Shown here: positions 1 to 16,073 of the stretch, in pieces
Position numbering within the stretch: the first letter of the stretch is position 1
How the letters are laid out: each line of letters starts with the position of its first letter
Translations under genes and position numbers: made by a program
Source of the DNA: Ecdyonurus torrentis
Taxonomy: Eukaryota > Arthropoda > Insecta > Ephemeroptera > Heptageniidae
Assembly (NCBI GenBank): GCA_949318235.1
Contig: OX439129.1
Location: 26,627,969 to 26,691,968 of the forward strand
Direction of reading: 5' to 3'
DNA: 64,000 nt
The notes under the pieces: generated by a model
The model's input: only the letters and a program-made list of their open reading frames with translations
Told to the model about the DNA's origin: nothing
Database searches by the model: none

Positions 1-2585
1 CCCAATATATTATCCCAAAAACATTTATTAAATATAATCGTCACCTGTATGTAACATATGGAGCTCATTTAATGTTGGCTAGACATTGCATCTATAGTAC
101 AGAAATAAACATAAATATAACAACATAAGAAAAAATGTGTGAAAATTTGGGGATTTAAAAGAAATCCTTATTTGAACACAAAAAAATTTCTTTTCCTACA
201 AATATTTCTTTCTTATAAATATATTTTTATAAGACAACAATATATACTATATGGATATTTCTTGTCACCTATTCAAAAAGTTTGAGAGAGAGAGAGAGTA
301 ATAAGGTTGTCATTTCTATTATTATATATACGTATATTTTTTTTATATTGTTATACATTTTTTCAATTGTCGGTAAAAACTTGACTGATAATCCTACCTT
401 TGTCGGTATAAGAATGACCCACAAAAATATATATAACACGAACCCTTATTATTATTTAGGGGGTTTCACAGGGTTCGTACAAAGGACACATCACATTACA
501 CTCCAGGGGGTACAGATTGAGATGTTCTACAAGGTATATAAAAAATTCATTGCTTAAGGGAGGATTGGGGGAAAGAGAGGGAGAGCAAAAGCAAATTTTT
601 TAATGTATTATATTGAATTGAAAGGGTATAAAGCTACACGTCATTCTCTCCTCCTCCCCCCTCAATATATTTCTTTCTTTGATATTGAATTCTTTATTGA
701 GATGAAATAAAATCTGTTATTGTATTGTTAACAAATTATATAATATGATATAAACTTATTAAGTTGTTAACATTTTGTTTATACTATGTTGTTGTATTAC
801 AGAAGAAAACAAAAATGAATGAATGAAAAATAAATATTGAATTTCAAATAAAATAACTTTTGTTATACATTTCTGATGATTTTGCAATACATACAAAGAC
901 AAAGAGCAAATATCTACTTTGAACTTTCATTACTCGCAGCCTTACATGATCTGTATTAAAGGTGCGAAATACGTAATTGAAAGCTACATATAATTATAAT
1001 AATTCAAATATATTGGACTACTTATCATTAATAAATTATTCTATATAATAATAATAAAAGTGAAACGCCAACTATGGAAAACAACAAAGAAATAAATATA
1101 AATTCCTCCTCTAAAAATTCTTCTTTCAGTACCAGACAAAAAAAAAAAAAAAAAAATCAAAGCTTGTAGTAAAGCTCGAACACAAAAATACCCTATAACT
1201 TACAAGCATTGTTCTATAATAGTAATTTAATGCAGGTTATTTGGATGCATATCTTTTTTTTTGAAGCCCTCCCACTGAATCCTCATCTCATTACTGCACG
1301 TTCTTAACAAAACGTAATAGGCAAACCTTTATCTTTCCCTTCAAACATTGTTATTTAAATTATGTTTTACTTGTTAAACCCGACACAAACAAAAAATATA
1401 TATTAATCAATTCTCATAACTAAATTGAAAGGTCTTCAAATTTTTTAGGCACTTTTTTTTTTGTATACTGTAGATCTAAAATTGTTTTTAAGGTAATTAT
1501 AGAAAAATATTTCTATTGCTTTTTTTTTTAATTTTTAAATAATTAAAAATAGGAAAATAATTATTGCCTTTATACACAAAGGGTTATACCTTTGAAAAGC
1601 TTCTTCATTATTTCACTACTTAACCTTTTACTTATAAAAATAAAACAAAAAATTAATTGATTGGTTCCAAGTTCCAAAACTAACCTATGATTATATATAT
1701 TTAGCTTTTAAAAATTATATAAGGGTTAAACCTTATATACATTTTTTAAGTGCAATACATTTTTAAATACATAAATCAAAATCAATATATTTTACTTTTC
1801 TTTTAATTAATATTCATATCTTTTTCTGGGTGTATCAAATTAAAAGTTCTCTGTCTATATACACATATTTATAACAGCAATGGCAAAATGCTTTTAAACT
1901 AATAATTCTTTTTATGTTTCATTTAAAAAGGTGTGAAAATTGTGAATAAATTTGTTATTTCTGAGTCAGCAGCCAATCAGGTTAACTACCCACTCATGAT
2001 TCATTTGTTTTATTAATATTTAAAAAAAAAACTACTTTTTAAAATAATTGCCAAATATTCGTGTTTCTAACAGTAAAGAAACAGAAATCTAATTAAATTA
2101 AAATATTCATTCCAAAATTTTAGAAATGATGATGATGATATTGATAAAATACTTTGTTGTAAAAATATTTATTATATGATAATAAAATTTTATATCATAT
2201 ACTCAAGGAAAAATAAAAGAAAATTTACATGGTATTTTATATTATGTAAAAAAGATACAAATAAACAATGTTTTCTTCTTCTTCTTTTTTTTTTTTTAAC
2301 CTTTAGGGGGTTATAAATTGTTTTCGAAAGACCATTGTATATTTTTTGTTTATACAGAAAATAAGAAAAGCATAATAATAATATGATTCCACAATATGTT
2401 GTAAAAAAAAAAGAGAGTCAGTGTTACTCTAGAAAATTAAAAAAAAAAATATAATATTACTTGTAGACACACCTTATTTCATACATTAAAGTCACGAAAT
2501 ATATAACATATGGAGTTTTTTAATAAGTGCATCAAAAGTGCATATAAACACGCAGTATTAAATAGACAGGATGCAACTGGACGTA
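1..2585. other. AT-rich gene desert
   Basis: No supported gene. A 91-codon open frame at 282-557 has no recognisable domain and no exon context. A-runs near 1139-1157 and several (TA) patches are present. Confidence 0.6.
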
Positions 2586-2597
2586 GAGAGAGAGAGA

Positions 2598-2682
<85 letters not shown>
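2586..2682 (+). repeat. (GA)n microsatellite
   Basis: About 97 bp of GA dinucleotides with one GG interruption near 2600. Purines are on the + strand. Confidence 0.95.
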
Positions 2683-2684
<2 letters not shown>

Positions 2685-3586
2685 GTTGAGAAGGGGGCAT
2701 TCTAATCCTAAATTTACATCTCTTTCAAGTAGGCGTTATAATATAAGTGACATGAAATTCGAGAACTTATTATAAACATATAACCCCTCTACATTTTTGT
2801 TATACTTATAAGAAATAATCCAAAATGTAAATTTTGTACATGTTAAGAATAATTTAATAATGAAAAAAAAAAAATCTTAATTTATTGTTTTTTACTTTTA
2901 TATAATTATAGAGATAATAACTACAGATAAAAATAAATTTCATAAATATTAATTAGAGTATTTGTTTTATATAATACAGTATATATAAAATAAAAACGTG
3001 AACAGTTTATTTATCAAATTGCATATAATATTAATGTATATAATTTATTATTAAAAGTATTAATTTATATTATATACTTAAAGAAATAATCCTTAATTAT
3101 TAATACACATAATTTTAAATGCATATTATAATTTAATGTTCTTATAATATGATGATGATGATTTATTTAATTAAATATTTTAAAAGCTTTGCTGTAGGTC
3201 TTATTATAAATAATATACTTTAAAAACTACTATATAAGTATAAAGAGATTGAGTAAGTTAGTATTGTAAACATATAAGATAAAAAAAAAAAAAAAGAGTT
3301 ACGTATAAAGTTAAATAAGAAGAAAATTTATAAAGTACTTTAAGTATAAAGTTTGTGAGTGTATATATGTGTGTACTACATATATAATATATAACGCATG
3401 CAAGTTTGATGAATCCAAATAAATTACCCTGTTCTTTCTGTTAGGAAGTATAACATATTATAAGCAACTGATGCATGGTGCAAAGACCTCCAAGGCTTTT
3501 TTTCTGCATTTGCATGACAAGGAAAGCCAAGTACATGCATTGAAATATAGCCTAAGGCTAATATATAGAGTAAAGCCTGCTTTATA

Positions 3587-3622
<36 letters not shown>

Positions 3623-4299
3623 TACCGCTCCCTTTTTTTATATTAATAAGTTATATAAAATAAAAGTAATGTGCTTATTATTACAGTGCACTCTTATTTG
3701 TGACGAAGTATACCAGCATCATTTTTTTTATTTGCATTATTATTTTTTTTATTGCGGAGATATCAATGCACGGAATTTTATCTGATACTCTTCGTATATA
3801 CGTTGAAATTTGAAATGATCTTTTTCTTCGTAATAAATTTAATTGATAATTCAGAAGTATACGTATATCTGATATGAATTTCATTTTTGAGACGTAAAAT
3901 CGTAAAAAGTAATAAGGAGAACTGAAAATGATTCATTTCTATATTATGGAAATGATTGTTTTCTAACTCTATGTATAAATAAGGAATTCATATTTGATTG
4001 AAATATATTTATATTATGAATTTATATTTAATAATATACAGCATACTTATGAAGAGTATTGTGTTGAATTTAATTTACATCGTATATAAAATAAGAAATC
4101 ACCTTTATAGAAATCATTAAAAAGAATACTTCACGAGTTTGTTTATAGATGCAATTGGTGAGGCGGAGAAATATATTTTTATAGCATTGCAGGGCCATAT
4201 TTTAAGCGTTTTTTTAGAAAACTTTACTGAACAGAATCGGAAATATATAACAATTATAGGTATAGGCATATATATACTTTTATGTGTTTTATAAGTTAA

Positions 4300-4597
4300 G
4301 GGTAGGTGACCGACTGATATCTTGAAAACTAGACGGTCGCGAATTATAATATATACACAAAATAAAGAAGCAATGTTACTTAAAAGTTAAGTTACGTCAA
4401 ACTTGTAAAAACATGATCAAATAATTAATTTATTCCACTTTAACTTGGACAAAAAAAAAGTTTCAATTTACTTGATTTTATTTGAAAATTATAGTTTTTG
4501 TTTTGTTAGAAATAAATAGTGTACAAAAAATTATTGTGAAAATATAGTTCTTTATTCTTTTAGCGATTTCCGGTCCAAGTTGGTCACGTTCTACACG
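4300..4597 (+). mobile_element. Family 3 short TTAA-flanked element, copy 1 (internally shortened)
   Basis: A 298-bp element between TTAA at 4296-4299 and 4598-4601. It begins GGGTAGGTGACCGACTGATA and ends with a diverged inverted version (AGCGATTTCCGGTCCAAGTT, then GGTCAC). It aligns with 43535-43935 at both ends but lacks about 100 bp of the middle. No ORF. TTAA borders and GC-rich ends around an AT-rich interior suit a piggyBac-like MITE. Confidence 0.78.
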
Positions 4598-5128
4598 TTA
4601 AAATAGAAAATTTTAAATTCATTACCAATAACCTCCATTTATTGGACTTCATTTTGTTACTGTATGTATATATATATTATTATATCGTGTGGATAAATCT
4701 TATTACTATTAAGATGTAATATAAGGAAGGATAATTACAAGTGTTTTTATTATATAGAACATGAAGTTATAATATACGTATAAAGCTTCCCATCAATATG
4801 AAAGAGAGTAAATAATAATAATGTAATGCTGCTAGCAATTAAACAATTTATGTTATTGGAAATGTCATATTATAAAATATTAATAAGATTTCAAATATTT
4901 AAATTCGGTTTCTTTTACTTTGATCTTCTTGACTCAATTAACTTTTTTAACATCTTAATAATATCAAATATAAAAAGATATTATAATATAATAAAGTTTA
5001 TATTATAATAATTGCATTTAACTAATTTATGTTTATTATTAAAATAAATGTTGACATTTTAATTTAAAATAAACATTATAGGTTTTTATATTATATTATA
5101 AATCTTATAAAAAAGCTCAGAGCAATTC

Positions 5129-5160
<32 letters not shown>

Positions 5161-7303
5161 GGTGAATCCCTTTTATATAACAATTTTATTTTTAATAAGA
5201 AATGATTTTATATACAATAATATATTATAGTTGGAAAAAAATATTTAAAATTATCGCAGACGCTCCTTATATGTTCATCAAATCAAATAGCAAAATTTAA
5301 GAATATTATAGGGATTTAAAATGCTTGTAAATAAAAATCTATTAAATATAATCAAATAATTTTACGCTATAATACAAAAAGGAAGCAATTATTAGATTTT
5401 TTATGCTGAGATTGTTTTATGATTATTTTGTTCACCTTCAGATTTACTCACTAAAATTCATAAATTTTAACTGCCATTTTACCAATCAAAAAGTACCACT
5501 TTTTTTTCCAATGCTGAATTAAAAATTTGCAGTATATTATATACTTTCAATGTATTTAAAGATGGATTTTTAATGACATTTTTATCAAATAAAAGTATAT
5601 TCAAAATTACTTTTTATATCAATAGGTAATAAAATTTTACTGAAATAATGTGATTTTTTTTTCTATATAAATATGTTTAAAAAGTCTTATAATGTATTTT
5701 AAATGCTTCAATACATTTTATGGATTAAAAATTCTGAAGAATGTTATCTTGCATGGATATTTACTAAGTGGTGTGCTCGCCACGTTTAAATATGCATAGA
5801 TGAGATTGAAAGAAAAAAAAATACTATGGCGTCTTTTTAATGAACCAATCTAAACGTCAAGTTTTCTCGCATATATGGTCCAGTCTATGGCTTTATAATA
5901 TAAAGAAAAAGATGATTTTTTTTTTTTTAAATATAAGATTAAAAAAAAAATGGTTTGGGGATTGAAAAAAATGTTTTAGCTTCTGTTTTACATATAAATA
6001 TACAAGCTACTAAATCCAATTTTAAAAATGTTGATACCTTTTTCTTGATTTAGCAACTAATGAGCTTAGTAATTAGTATATTTTATACCATATTATAATC
6101 TGCCCTGCGTCTCTCATGCTATAATATAAAATGCTTATTTGACACTGTTGCCAAAAATAAGAAACGTCTTAATTTATGATTATATTATTTAAAATAAAAA
6201 TCACTATCAGAAAAAAAAATACAAGCTTTTAAAATAAATTTCCTTTTCTCTTATATATGTATACGATGTACGAATAACGAATATAGAAAATTAATGATTT
6301 CTTTCCTTTTACAATCAATCTATTATTTTTTTTTATAAAGTCCTTCAAGGTTGTTGAATCACTTAAAGAACTAAAATTTAAATTAGTTGATTAATTTATA
6401 ATATATCGTGACTCTTAAATTTATACGTGATGCACGGGTTATATGAGAGCTATAATGTAGATTAAAAAAATGCATGCGGAAGTATTTGAAATTAATATAA
6501 AATATACAACATGTGCATCACATCCAATGTTACTCACGTCTTTGTGTTAAATATAGTAAATCGCTGCCAAATACGTGCAACGTTTAAAGAAAGAAATCAT
6601 AGACATATCTCGATTAATTGTTTAAAAATTCCATTTAATCCTTCTTTCATCTGTATTTTATTACCCACTTTGTAAGTTTAACTGATTTAATTTATAGATT
6701 CGTGCAAAACTGAATATAAGCTTTGCAACTAACAGAGAGTCCACGATTTTTATTTGTTGTGAGAGAGAAGTTCACTTTTTTTTTTTTTTTTTTTTTAAAG
6801 ATTTATTTTTGCCATAGAAAGTTTGATCATGAGTATGATGTACGATTATTACCTTCTAATTTTGAACTCTTATTATTCTGTAAAACATCTATCAATTTGT
6901 ATTTTATTGACAGCTCTAGTTTCAATATATAACAGAATCATCAATTTATTAAATTCGTGAAGAAATTTATAATGTTTTTATTATTACTTTTCAATAAAAC
7001 AAAAATGAAATATACGTTTATATACAGTCCAGGAAAACATGGCTAAGGATTTAAAGTGGATGGGAAAATACAAACTATAGACACACTTTTTGAATTTTTA
7101 TGATTAAAATTGTTGTTTTAAGATGCACTGATCTAAAGAATGTAAAGTATTTTCCAGTGGAAAAAATGAAGTACGCGGAGTGCATGGATTTATAATGTAA
7201 AATTTTCTTTCCTACTTGTTTTATTTGATTTGATTTTTATATAGCAACTTATTATTTTGCATTTCTTTAAAAAAAAAAAAGTAAAACAAATAAAATACTC
7301 TTC

Positions 7304-7334
7304 AAATACAAAATAGTGGAACTATTTTGTATTT
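7304..7334. repeat. Hairpin with 14-bp perfect arms and 3-base loop
   Basis: AAATACAAAATAGT (7304-7317) and its exact reverse complement (7321-7334) are separated by GGA. It is in AT-rich gene-desert DNA with no neighbouring gene. Confidence 0.5.
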
Positions 7335-8485
7335 TCAAATTTACTTTACCTGCAAAAGTTTTTTCCTGGGCAGGAAGCCTGAACACATAACTTAAATGCT
7401 GCATTTTATGTCATTATAGCATAAATATTGCTAAATAGGAACAGCATAAATAAATATATTATATATATGCTGTATAATATGAATGCAATATTATATATAA
7501 TTATATAGTGTTATTCAGTATATAGCATAAATTATTTCCTAATGAATAAATGTACAGTACTTATACTATAGCTTGAACTGTAGTATTATAATGCTATAAA
7601 TAGCTAATTTTATTATTTATTTATACATATTTATTTATTATTTGTCAGGCCCACAGAATTATAAATATAATAAAAACGCATGTTAACTTTAAGAAAGATG
7701 AGAATTTATGTTGAATCTATAATAAAGAATGTTGTATAATTTCAAACAATGGACCACTTGTAATAAAATGTTTTTAATGGTTGCAAAAATTAAGTGAAAA
7801 CGATTTTTCCATGAGAAATGCATCGAGCCGAATTCCTTTTCAATGTCATGCAGTTTACTGCTTATATAACACGGTGTAACACGAAAGCCAAACCCTTTCA
7901 ATATTTCAGATTATTTTAAAAAGATGGTGGAAAGTGGTCCATTCCGATAATTAAAATATTATATGAAATATATTTACACACACAGTAACTGTGATTTACA
8001 CACATAGAGTTAACGATATAGTTTGTTTTATTTGATTCTTTGGATAGTGTTCGTGTGTACTCTTTTATATAAAAAATACAAACACTATAATAATATAAAA
8101 ATCTGCCGTATATATCTATATATTATATATATATTGTATATATATTATAGTGTATATAGTGTTGTAGTATAGTGGTCTTGAACTTATATAATACAATACA
8201 TATAACATATTAAAAAAAATAATAAAAATATATTGTTTTAATTGCTCATATGTACCAGATTTATACGGAGAAATCTTATTCCCTGGGGTCTTGTGTACAC
8301 TTGGGGCTAAACTTATACAATATAGAATGCAGTCAATTTAAAGATAATTTACAACCAATAAAAAAAATTTATTCCCTCTATCGTGATGAGTACACGAGGT
8401 GTCGAGGGATTTAACTGCAATAAAATTTCAACTTTTAATATCAGTTTTTATATCTTTTAAAAAACCCTAAAACATACTTGAATAA

Positions 8486-8600
<115 letters not shown>

Positions 8601-9424
8601 ATGTTGTTGTATATTTTTATTTACACAATAATTTAATAAACATTATTTGCAAACTATAAAATATAAGATATTATTTTAAGCACGCAAACAATAAAAATTT
8701 CTTTATAGTATGTTTGTCAAAAAAATATTTCTCGTAAGAAAAGAAGCATTTTTGTGAATAATTTACCATAAAATAAAGAGTAAATATCGTATAATATTAA
8801 TTGATAAGCTTTGATAGGAAACACGCACTTCAAATTAATGTTTATTTCTTTCAAAATTTTAAACAATTCTCATACAAATAAAATAAACAAAGAGTTTCCA
8901 TTTTAAATGACATAAAAATAAATTATTTATCATAGAAATTTTGAGAGGTATGTGTATTATTAAATTATATAAGATGTTCTTTTTTTTCACTGATGTCTCA
9001 AGAAAAATATGTTTAATAACAATAGAATGAATAATCAAATAGTTTTAGAAAATCCGGTTATCCATGCATGAGTATGCATCCTGCTGAAGTTGAAACTAAA
9101 ATATGCTGAATCATCTATTTTGAAACAAGAGTTAGATATAGACAAAAAATTATATTAATGATAAAACAATATACCAATCATGAACTGCATGATGATGAAC
9201 GTGCTTTAATTTAATAATAAATGAATTTGATCTACATTTTTTTCTATGAATAGATGTAATAATATATTTGTGCAATTAAGTTTTATTTTTAATAATTAAG
9301 ATTTGAAGTATAACAATAGTTCTTTTTTTTTATTCAGTATTCATAAATGATTTTTAAAAAAATTGCAAAGTATAATACTTTGTTATTAATTGTAATAATA
9401 ATAATGTATCAATAATTGAGAGAT

Positions 9425-9426
<2 letters not shown>

Positions 9427-9516
<90 letters not shown>
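9427..9516 (+). repeat. (GA)n microsatellite
   Basis: A 90-bp uninterrupted GA array, purines on the + strand. Confidence 0.95.
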
Positions 9517-9520
<4 letters not shown>

Positions 9521-12208
9521 CGGCACCTAAAGAGATATAGAAAGGGAAAAAGAAGTAAAGTCTGATCTAGTTATAAAAATATATAATTATATGATGCTAC
9601 TGGGGATTAGAATGCACTCAACACTTGCATAAATATAATTTACTTATATGAAAAATAACTATAAAAGCTTTTTGCTGTATATAAATATACTAAATTCTAA
9701 ACAGAGAAAGACATTCACTTATTATGAAGACGTTGTATTTCAAAAGATATGCGAGTTAAAAAGAATCAGATTCGTCGCCTTTTTTTCTCTCTATGAAAAT
9801 GAATACCTTGACTTTCTTTCTGTTTTTTTTTTTTTTTTTTTTTACTTTCAAAAAATAAAAATAAAAAAATAATAATAACAACACCAATAACATTTCCGTT
9901 CTTGAAACATAAAACCTCAAAGATTTTTTTCTTTTCTTTTATAATTACCGACAAAAAAAGAATTATCATGGTCTATTTCCAGGTAGATAACTCATCAAAG
10001 TTTTCTCGTCCCGTTTGTCAATAAAAATAAGGTTTTTGTTTTGAAAGAATAAAAAATGTCTTAATTAAAAAGATGTTGATAAACAATATTATTTAATATT
10101 AAACACTAGCCGCTTATGATGCATATACTGTACATAGAAAAATTATTTTAAACTTTTTATTGTTATATTTAAAATTATAATGTAGAGCAAAAAGCATCAA
10201 CTGTGATATAATAAAATGATTTTAATAAAAAAAAAGTGCATTCAATGCATCAATTTAATGATAATTGAATTACTTAACCGTTAAATTCTAATAAATTCAT
10301 ATCGTTTTCTTATACCAATGTGTTTAAAAGCGTGTTAGAAAAATGTTTAGGAAAATAGATTAAGAAATATAATTTAAGATATTGAAACATCATGATTGTT
10401 ATATAATTAGTTTTCTTAACAAGCTAGCGGCTGCGGCATCAGCTTTACTTTTAATTTTTTTTTTTTTTTTTTTTTTTTTTTCAAAAATGAGTAAATGAGT
10501 TCTACATCGCACCATCACCTTTTTCCTGCGATAAAAAAAAACACGGGATATTCCTTTCTTTCCGACAAACTTGATTCCTTAGAATTACTTTTGATTGATG
10601 CTCTTCAAATGAACAACGTTTCCTGAGCCATGAAACTAACTTTAGGATATCTAACTCTGACGTACAAATTAAAAATTTACCTATCAGGCTAAAATATTTT
10701 GCACAAAATTATTATTTTTTGTTAAGTTGATTTTCATGACAGAAGATAATTAACTATCATATGAAAACTTAAAATATATATAATTTAAGTTTACTGTTCC
10801 CCTCTTTTTTTTTTTTTTTTTTTTTTTACTCAAAATTTGTCTGTTTCAATACGCTTATTCAATTATTTATTATGAACTGACTGAATATTTCTTATTTTGA
10901 AAATTTTCGTAATAATAAAAAGTAAACACATTATAAAAAATATGTATAAAAAATGATGACTCAAAATTTACATGTTATCAAATTTTTTTCATATCATGAA
11001 CAAATTACTTTTCTTTTTCTTAATTGCAAACATGAATTTAGTAAAAGAAAAAAAATTACATGTGCTTTGCAAAGAGAAATTCACACTCTCACGTATATAT
11101 AGTTTTAATTAAAAGAAGTCTTGACAGTTTGAGCTCATATATAAGATTTCATGTTAAATTAAATATGTTTTGAAGTGAAAGGTGACTTAACCTGAAATTT
11201 AATTATGGTAAAAGCAAAAAGTATATTTAGCATAAAAATATTATGGAATATAACAAATCTTTTTTGCATATCAAACATATAAAGCAATATTAAAATTAGT
11301 GTTCTGTATATGGTCAGCATTAAAGCTTTTCAATAGTCAAGTTGACTTTAGGTAGAAACCAAAAGTAATCGGGAATAAAAAGTCTGTAAATTTGTTACTT
11401 ATATTTCATTTTATATACAAGTCTGTATTCTGTATGCCATCAAATTTTGGAATGCAGTATTCAAAAGTAACTGATGCATCATTTCATTCACGTCATAATC
11501 TCTTCTATTTTATTCTCTATTTTATTATCTTCTATTTTTTACACATAGAAATGAAATGTATTTTAAAAACAAATAGATAAAAGGAAAACAAAATATAACA
11601 TTATATTAATATACAAATTAGTCTTAAATTATAAAATAATTTACATTCATTTCCTTCTACCTTATAATTTGCTTTACATATTATATACTTTGCGACAATA
11701 TTATATATAAGAAAACATAAATTTTATTATTCATATTATTTATCTTTAATACATATTATATATTATATTATAGTCATATATATAAAATCTTTTGTTAAAA
11801 ATATTATGTACTCGGTCAAAAGAACAAAAGAAAATTTCCGCAGAGAATTTCATATTAGACAGAACAATTGGTTTAAAACTTTATGTATAATGTTTAACAA
11901 CCAAGTACAAGTATAAAAAGCAACCACCAACTTTTTTTTCTTCTTCTTCTTTCTTTTAAATGATAATGAGTAATTCTTTAACACAATACAAACGGTATAA
12001 AATATTCTTCTCTTTTATATAACGATTACCATAAGGAATTAGTAAGAAGAAAAAAATATATATATGAGAGAGGGGATGAGATGAGTAGACTAATTTTTCT
12101 TTACAAATCATCAAACGTTTTTGTGGATGTATATATAAAATGTTTGCACGAGTCTCTGTTTAAACTGGCGTGAAAATTTAATAATGATACCCCTTTTTAC
12201 TTGCATAT

Positions 12209-12257
<49 letters not shown>

Positions 12258-12533
12258 TCCCCTATATTATATACAGTATTACATTTAAAATGCATAAGGA
12301 TGATGATACATAGAAAAGATACATGTATGTTTATTGTAATATTTTATAGAAAGAGGGATTTCAAATGAAAGGGGATAAAGTTGTATGCATGTCATGTATA
12401 TTATATGCATATATATATTTTTATTTAATTAATATCGCATGTTTGATTAGCTTGTTAATTTTTTATGTTTTTTTTTTTTTTAAATCAACAGCTTTTATGT
12501 GAAATTAAAAAAGTTCTAATATGTTTCTTATCT

Positions 12534-12570
12534 CTCTCTCACTCTCACACTCTCACTCTCACTCACTCAC

Positions 12571-12668
<98 letters not shown>

Positions 12669-12687
12669 TCGATCTCTCAATCATTGG

Positions 12688-12754
<67 letters not shown>
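12534..12754. repeat. Compound microsatellite (CT)(GT)n(TA)n
   Basis: CT/CACT-rich lead-in, then an uninterrupted (TG)n array at 12575-12667, a short complex spacer, then (TA)n at 12689-12754. Open frames across it are only CVCV/YIYI translations of the repeat. A separate (TA)n of about 40 bp lies at 12214-12254. Confidence 0.95.
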
Positions 12755-12757
<3 letters not shown>

Positions 12758-13137
12758 CTATAAACAAATAAAATAATACTGTTTGTATTTCTATAGAGAC
12801 AACAAAACAATGATATCAATTTGCGTATAATTTATATGAACGTTATAATTCATTACGTCCTAAATAACAATACAATTTATCGATTAAATTATTCTTTTCA
12901 ATATAGTAAAATGTTTTAAATTTAAATACAATTGTAACCACACAAATACTCAAAAAAATAAAATTCTATTATATATCAATATATTTATACTTTCTATATA
13001 TATATAAATCGGAATTATTGTTATTTTTATTATTTTAAAATATATAATTTATTCATCATCATAATAATGTTCACAAAATTTTAATTATTTTTTTTAAATA
13101 TAAATATTTTAGTTTTGTAATGTAGTTTTTTTATAGT

Positions 13138-13141
<4 letters not shown>

Positions 13142-13208
<67 letters not shown>
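13142..13208 (+). repeat. (CT)n microsatellite
   Basis: About 67 bp of pure TC/CT dinucleotides. Confidence 0.95.
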
Positions 13209-13209
<1 letters not shown>

Positions 13210-14477
13210 GTATTGAATAACAAAATATTTATGTACATTGTACATATGTATACACATACGACCCCATACTTTAAAATAAATTACACCACATATGTTCATT
13301 AATTTCACTTACAAATGATAGTTTTAAATATTCAGTAGCATTGTTATACATATTGTAGTTCAGTCTTTATGTTTGTACTATAATACATTTAAGTTTGTTG
13401 TAAAACGCATCATGTATATTGTTATATTCTTTTTGCATAATTTGAAATTTACATTTCTTTTAATTGTTCTATCTCTTATAAGGAGTTATAGTATGTATAA
13501 TTTTATATTGCTTAAAAAAATGAATTGCTTGTTTCTCAAACTTTATATTTAAAAAATAATTTTAGTTAAACAGGCGCTCTAAAAGATTACAAGAAATTTA
13601 AATTCATTGAGTGCATTGCATTATATATTTTGTATAAAATTGTCGTTGAATGGAATCTATATAATATACATTGATGCAAAAGTCAATAATGCTTGGAAGT
13701 ATAGTATAATATTGTATAATGGTTAAAATAGGAATATTATAAAAAAAAAAGAAAAAAAAATGGACATTGACAAGAATTATATAATATATATAATAAAAAA
13801 AAGTTCATTTTTAAGATATTTACTTTTATTGAATTGAAGTGCCACAGAAAGAAATTTGTGGCTATGTAGGAAGATATAGATATAAAACAATTTAATAATT
13901 TTGAAGTTTTATATGCAAAACAATATCTTGATATATACGTTACGAAAATCACAACTATACTCTTGAAGAATTACTATATTTTTTATAGAGAAATCCAACA
14001 GCAACAACACTTACGATATTGTAATACAACTCTGATGGCAACATGATATTTTTTATACCATGTACCCTATATACTATTATATATAATATAGCTCTCATAT
14101 CAGTCTCACAATCTGCACATTACCAAGAGTATACTAGATCTTACAAGTCCGCACTATCTGCATCTGCATACAAAAATGACGCAGAAAAAAAAAAATTAAA
14201 ATCTTTTATCAAGAAATAAAATCCGTGTTATATATTCTATATCATTAATAATATGATATTATAACGCGTACATAATATAACAAAGAGCGGCATCATACAT
14301 ACGTACATACATAGAAAGGCTTATTCTCATTTGTCTACTGCATACTTGCATATTTTAATATCCCTTGGGCGTAATTATCTGAGTCATTCATTATGCAGGC
14401 CTGAGCGGTCACACGTTCCGCACTTTTACTGCTCCTCTGTGAAACTATACTGCGTATATATTATACTCTATGGTGAC

Positions 14478-14508
<31 letters not shown>

Positions 14509-14647
14509 ATATTTACAAATAATTATTATTAATATTCACATCTACCGCAGCAATTCATGTATAGCAATAATTATTATTGTTTTATATTACTGCTGTATAT
14601 CTTTTAGGGCTAATATTATTTTTAATATTTATTATAATGTATTTTAT

Positions 14648-14893
<246 letters not shown>

Positions 14894-15714
14894 AATTATT
14901 TTTATTATGAAACATTATATTATAAACTGTCTTGAAATTTTTCTCACTAGAATCAAGAAACATTTTATGACTATAATAAGAGTTAATTATTTGCTCCGTC
15001 TCTTTTATAAGTATCGAATGACTATTAATTATATAAACATAAAGATTGATTAAAAGATTACGTATAAGATTGAGTTATAAAGAAATATTTAATAAATAGA
15101 AAATGAAGTAAGTTAAGCTTTGAACAAGCAGCTACTAAGGACTAAGGTAACAAAATATTGCTAATATACTAACTCACCTAATTTACAATAATTAAATTAA
15201 AAATTCTTATTCTCTTGCAAATAAAGTTATTGAGATTCTGAAATATGTGATTGAATTCACCTTCGGAAGACACAAACTATTTTTATTTCTTGTTTCAGAG
15301 AATTAATTTCTTATTTTTATTATTGTGTTTTTGTATTATCCGTAAAAAAAAATGCTGCAATATTGGAAATAAAATTAATATAATAAACGTATTACGCATA
15401 TACGTGTACTGTACTGTACGAGATGGAAATTAACGTTGATATTTTTTAATTTTGTTCTTTATCCATACGATAGCCACATATGAACATGAAGTATTCTCGT
15501 TCCCTTCAATGTTTAATTACTTCTACTATTATTACTACTTATTTATTATACGCTTCTACTATTGTAAAAATGTCTAGATCTTTCCAAACTGAATAGTGTA
15601 CTGTACTTAGGGGATGTTGTATGATCAATGATTTTTTTTTTATTATTATTATTTTTATAATGACGCGTTTTTTACTTTTCTATTCCCGCTTTAATATTTT
15701 TCAAATCTTTGCAG

Positions 15715-15869
15715 ATACAAGTGCAGCCATCTATCAGAGATATTCCCTCGTGCAAAGCGGAGAAAGAAGTGGGAAGTGCACATATTTTCCTCTAGGGGTT
15801 CACTCTGCAGGACTCAAAGAATCAGTTCCACATGTAATCACTAGATGTCCTGGCTTGTATAATTTTTAA
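15715..15869 (+). other. Weak exon candidate (unrecognised)
   Basis: A sequence-complex, GC-richer block follows an acceptor-like TTTTTCAAATCTTTGCAG ending at 15714. It stays open to TAA at 15867-15869 and would encode about 50 residues containing YQRYSLVQSGERSGKCTYF, with no domain I recognise. No partner exon or initiating exon is evident. It may equally be a piece of an old repeat. Confidence 0.15.
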
Positions 15870-16073
15870 TTTATTTTATTTTAAATTTTTTTTTTTTTAA
15901 TATTATTATTAATATTTTTTTGCAATAAAAGAAAAAAGATGAGCCTCATTTATTGTTTAAAGGCCTTGCATAAAATATGAAAATCGACATAGCTTTTGTC
16001 AGAGATTGAGATCTGGAAAAAATACGAAGGAAAATATAATGTATATAAATGACAATAAAAGTTGTCTAATTAA

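Noticed and set aside
7390..7560. Recurrent AGCATAAAT motif, similar to a patch at 19410-19570
   Set aside because: Similarity is too short and AT-rich to support a repeat family by eye.
12534..12754. CRISPR-like or satellite array
   Set aside because: Simple dinucleotide microsatellites without spacers.
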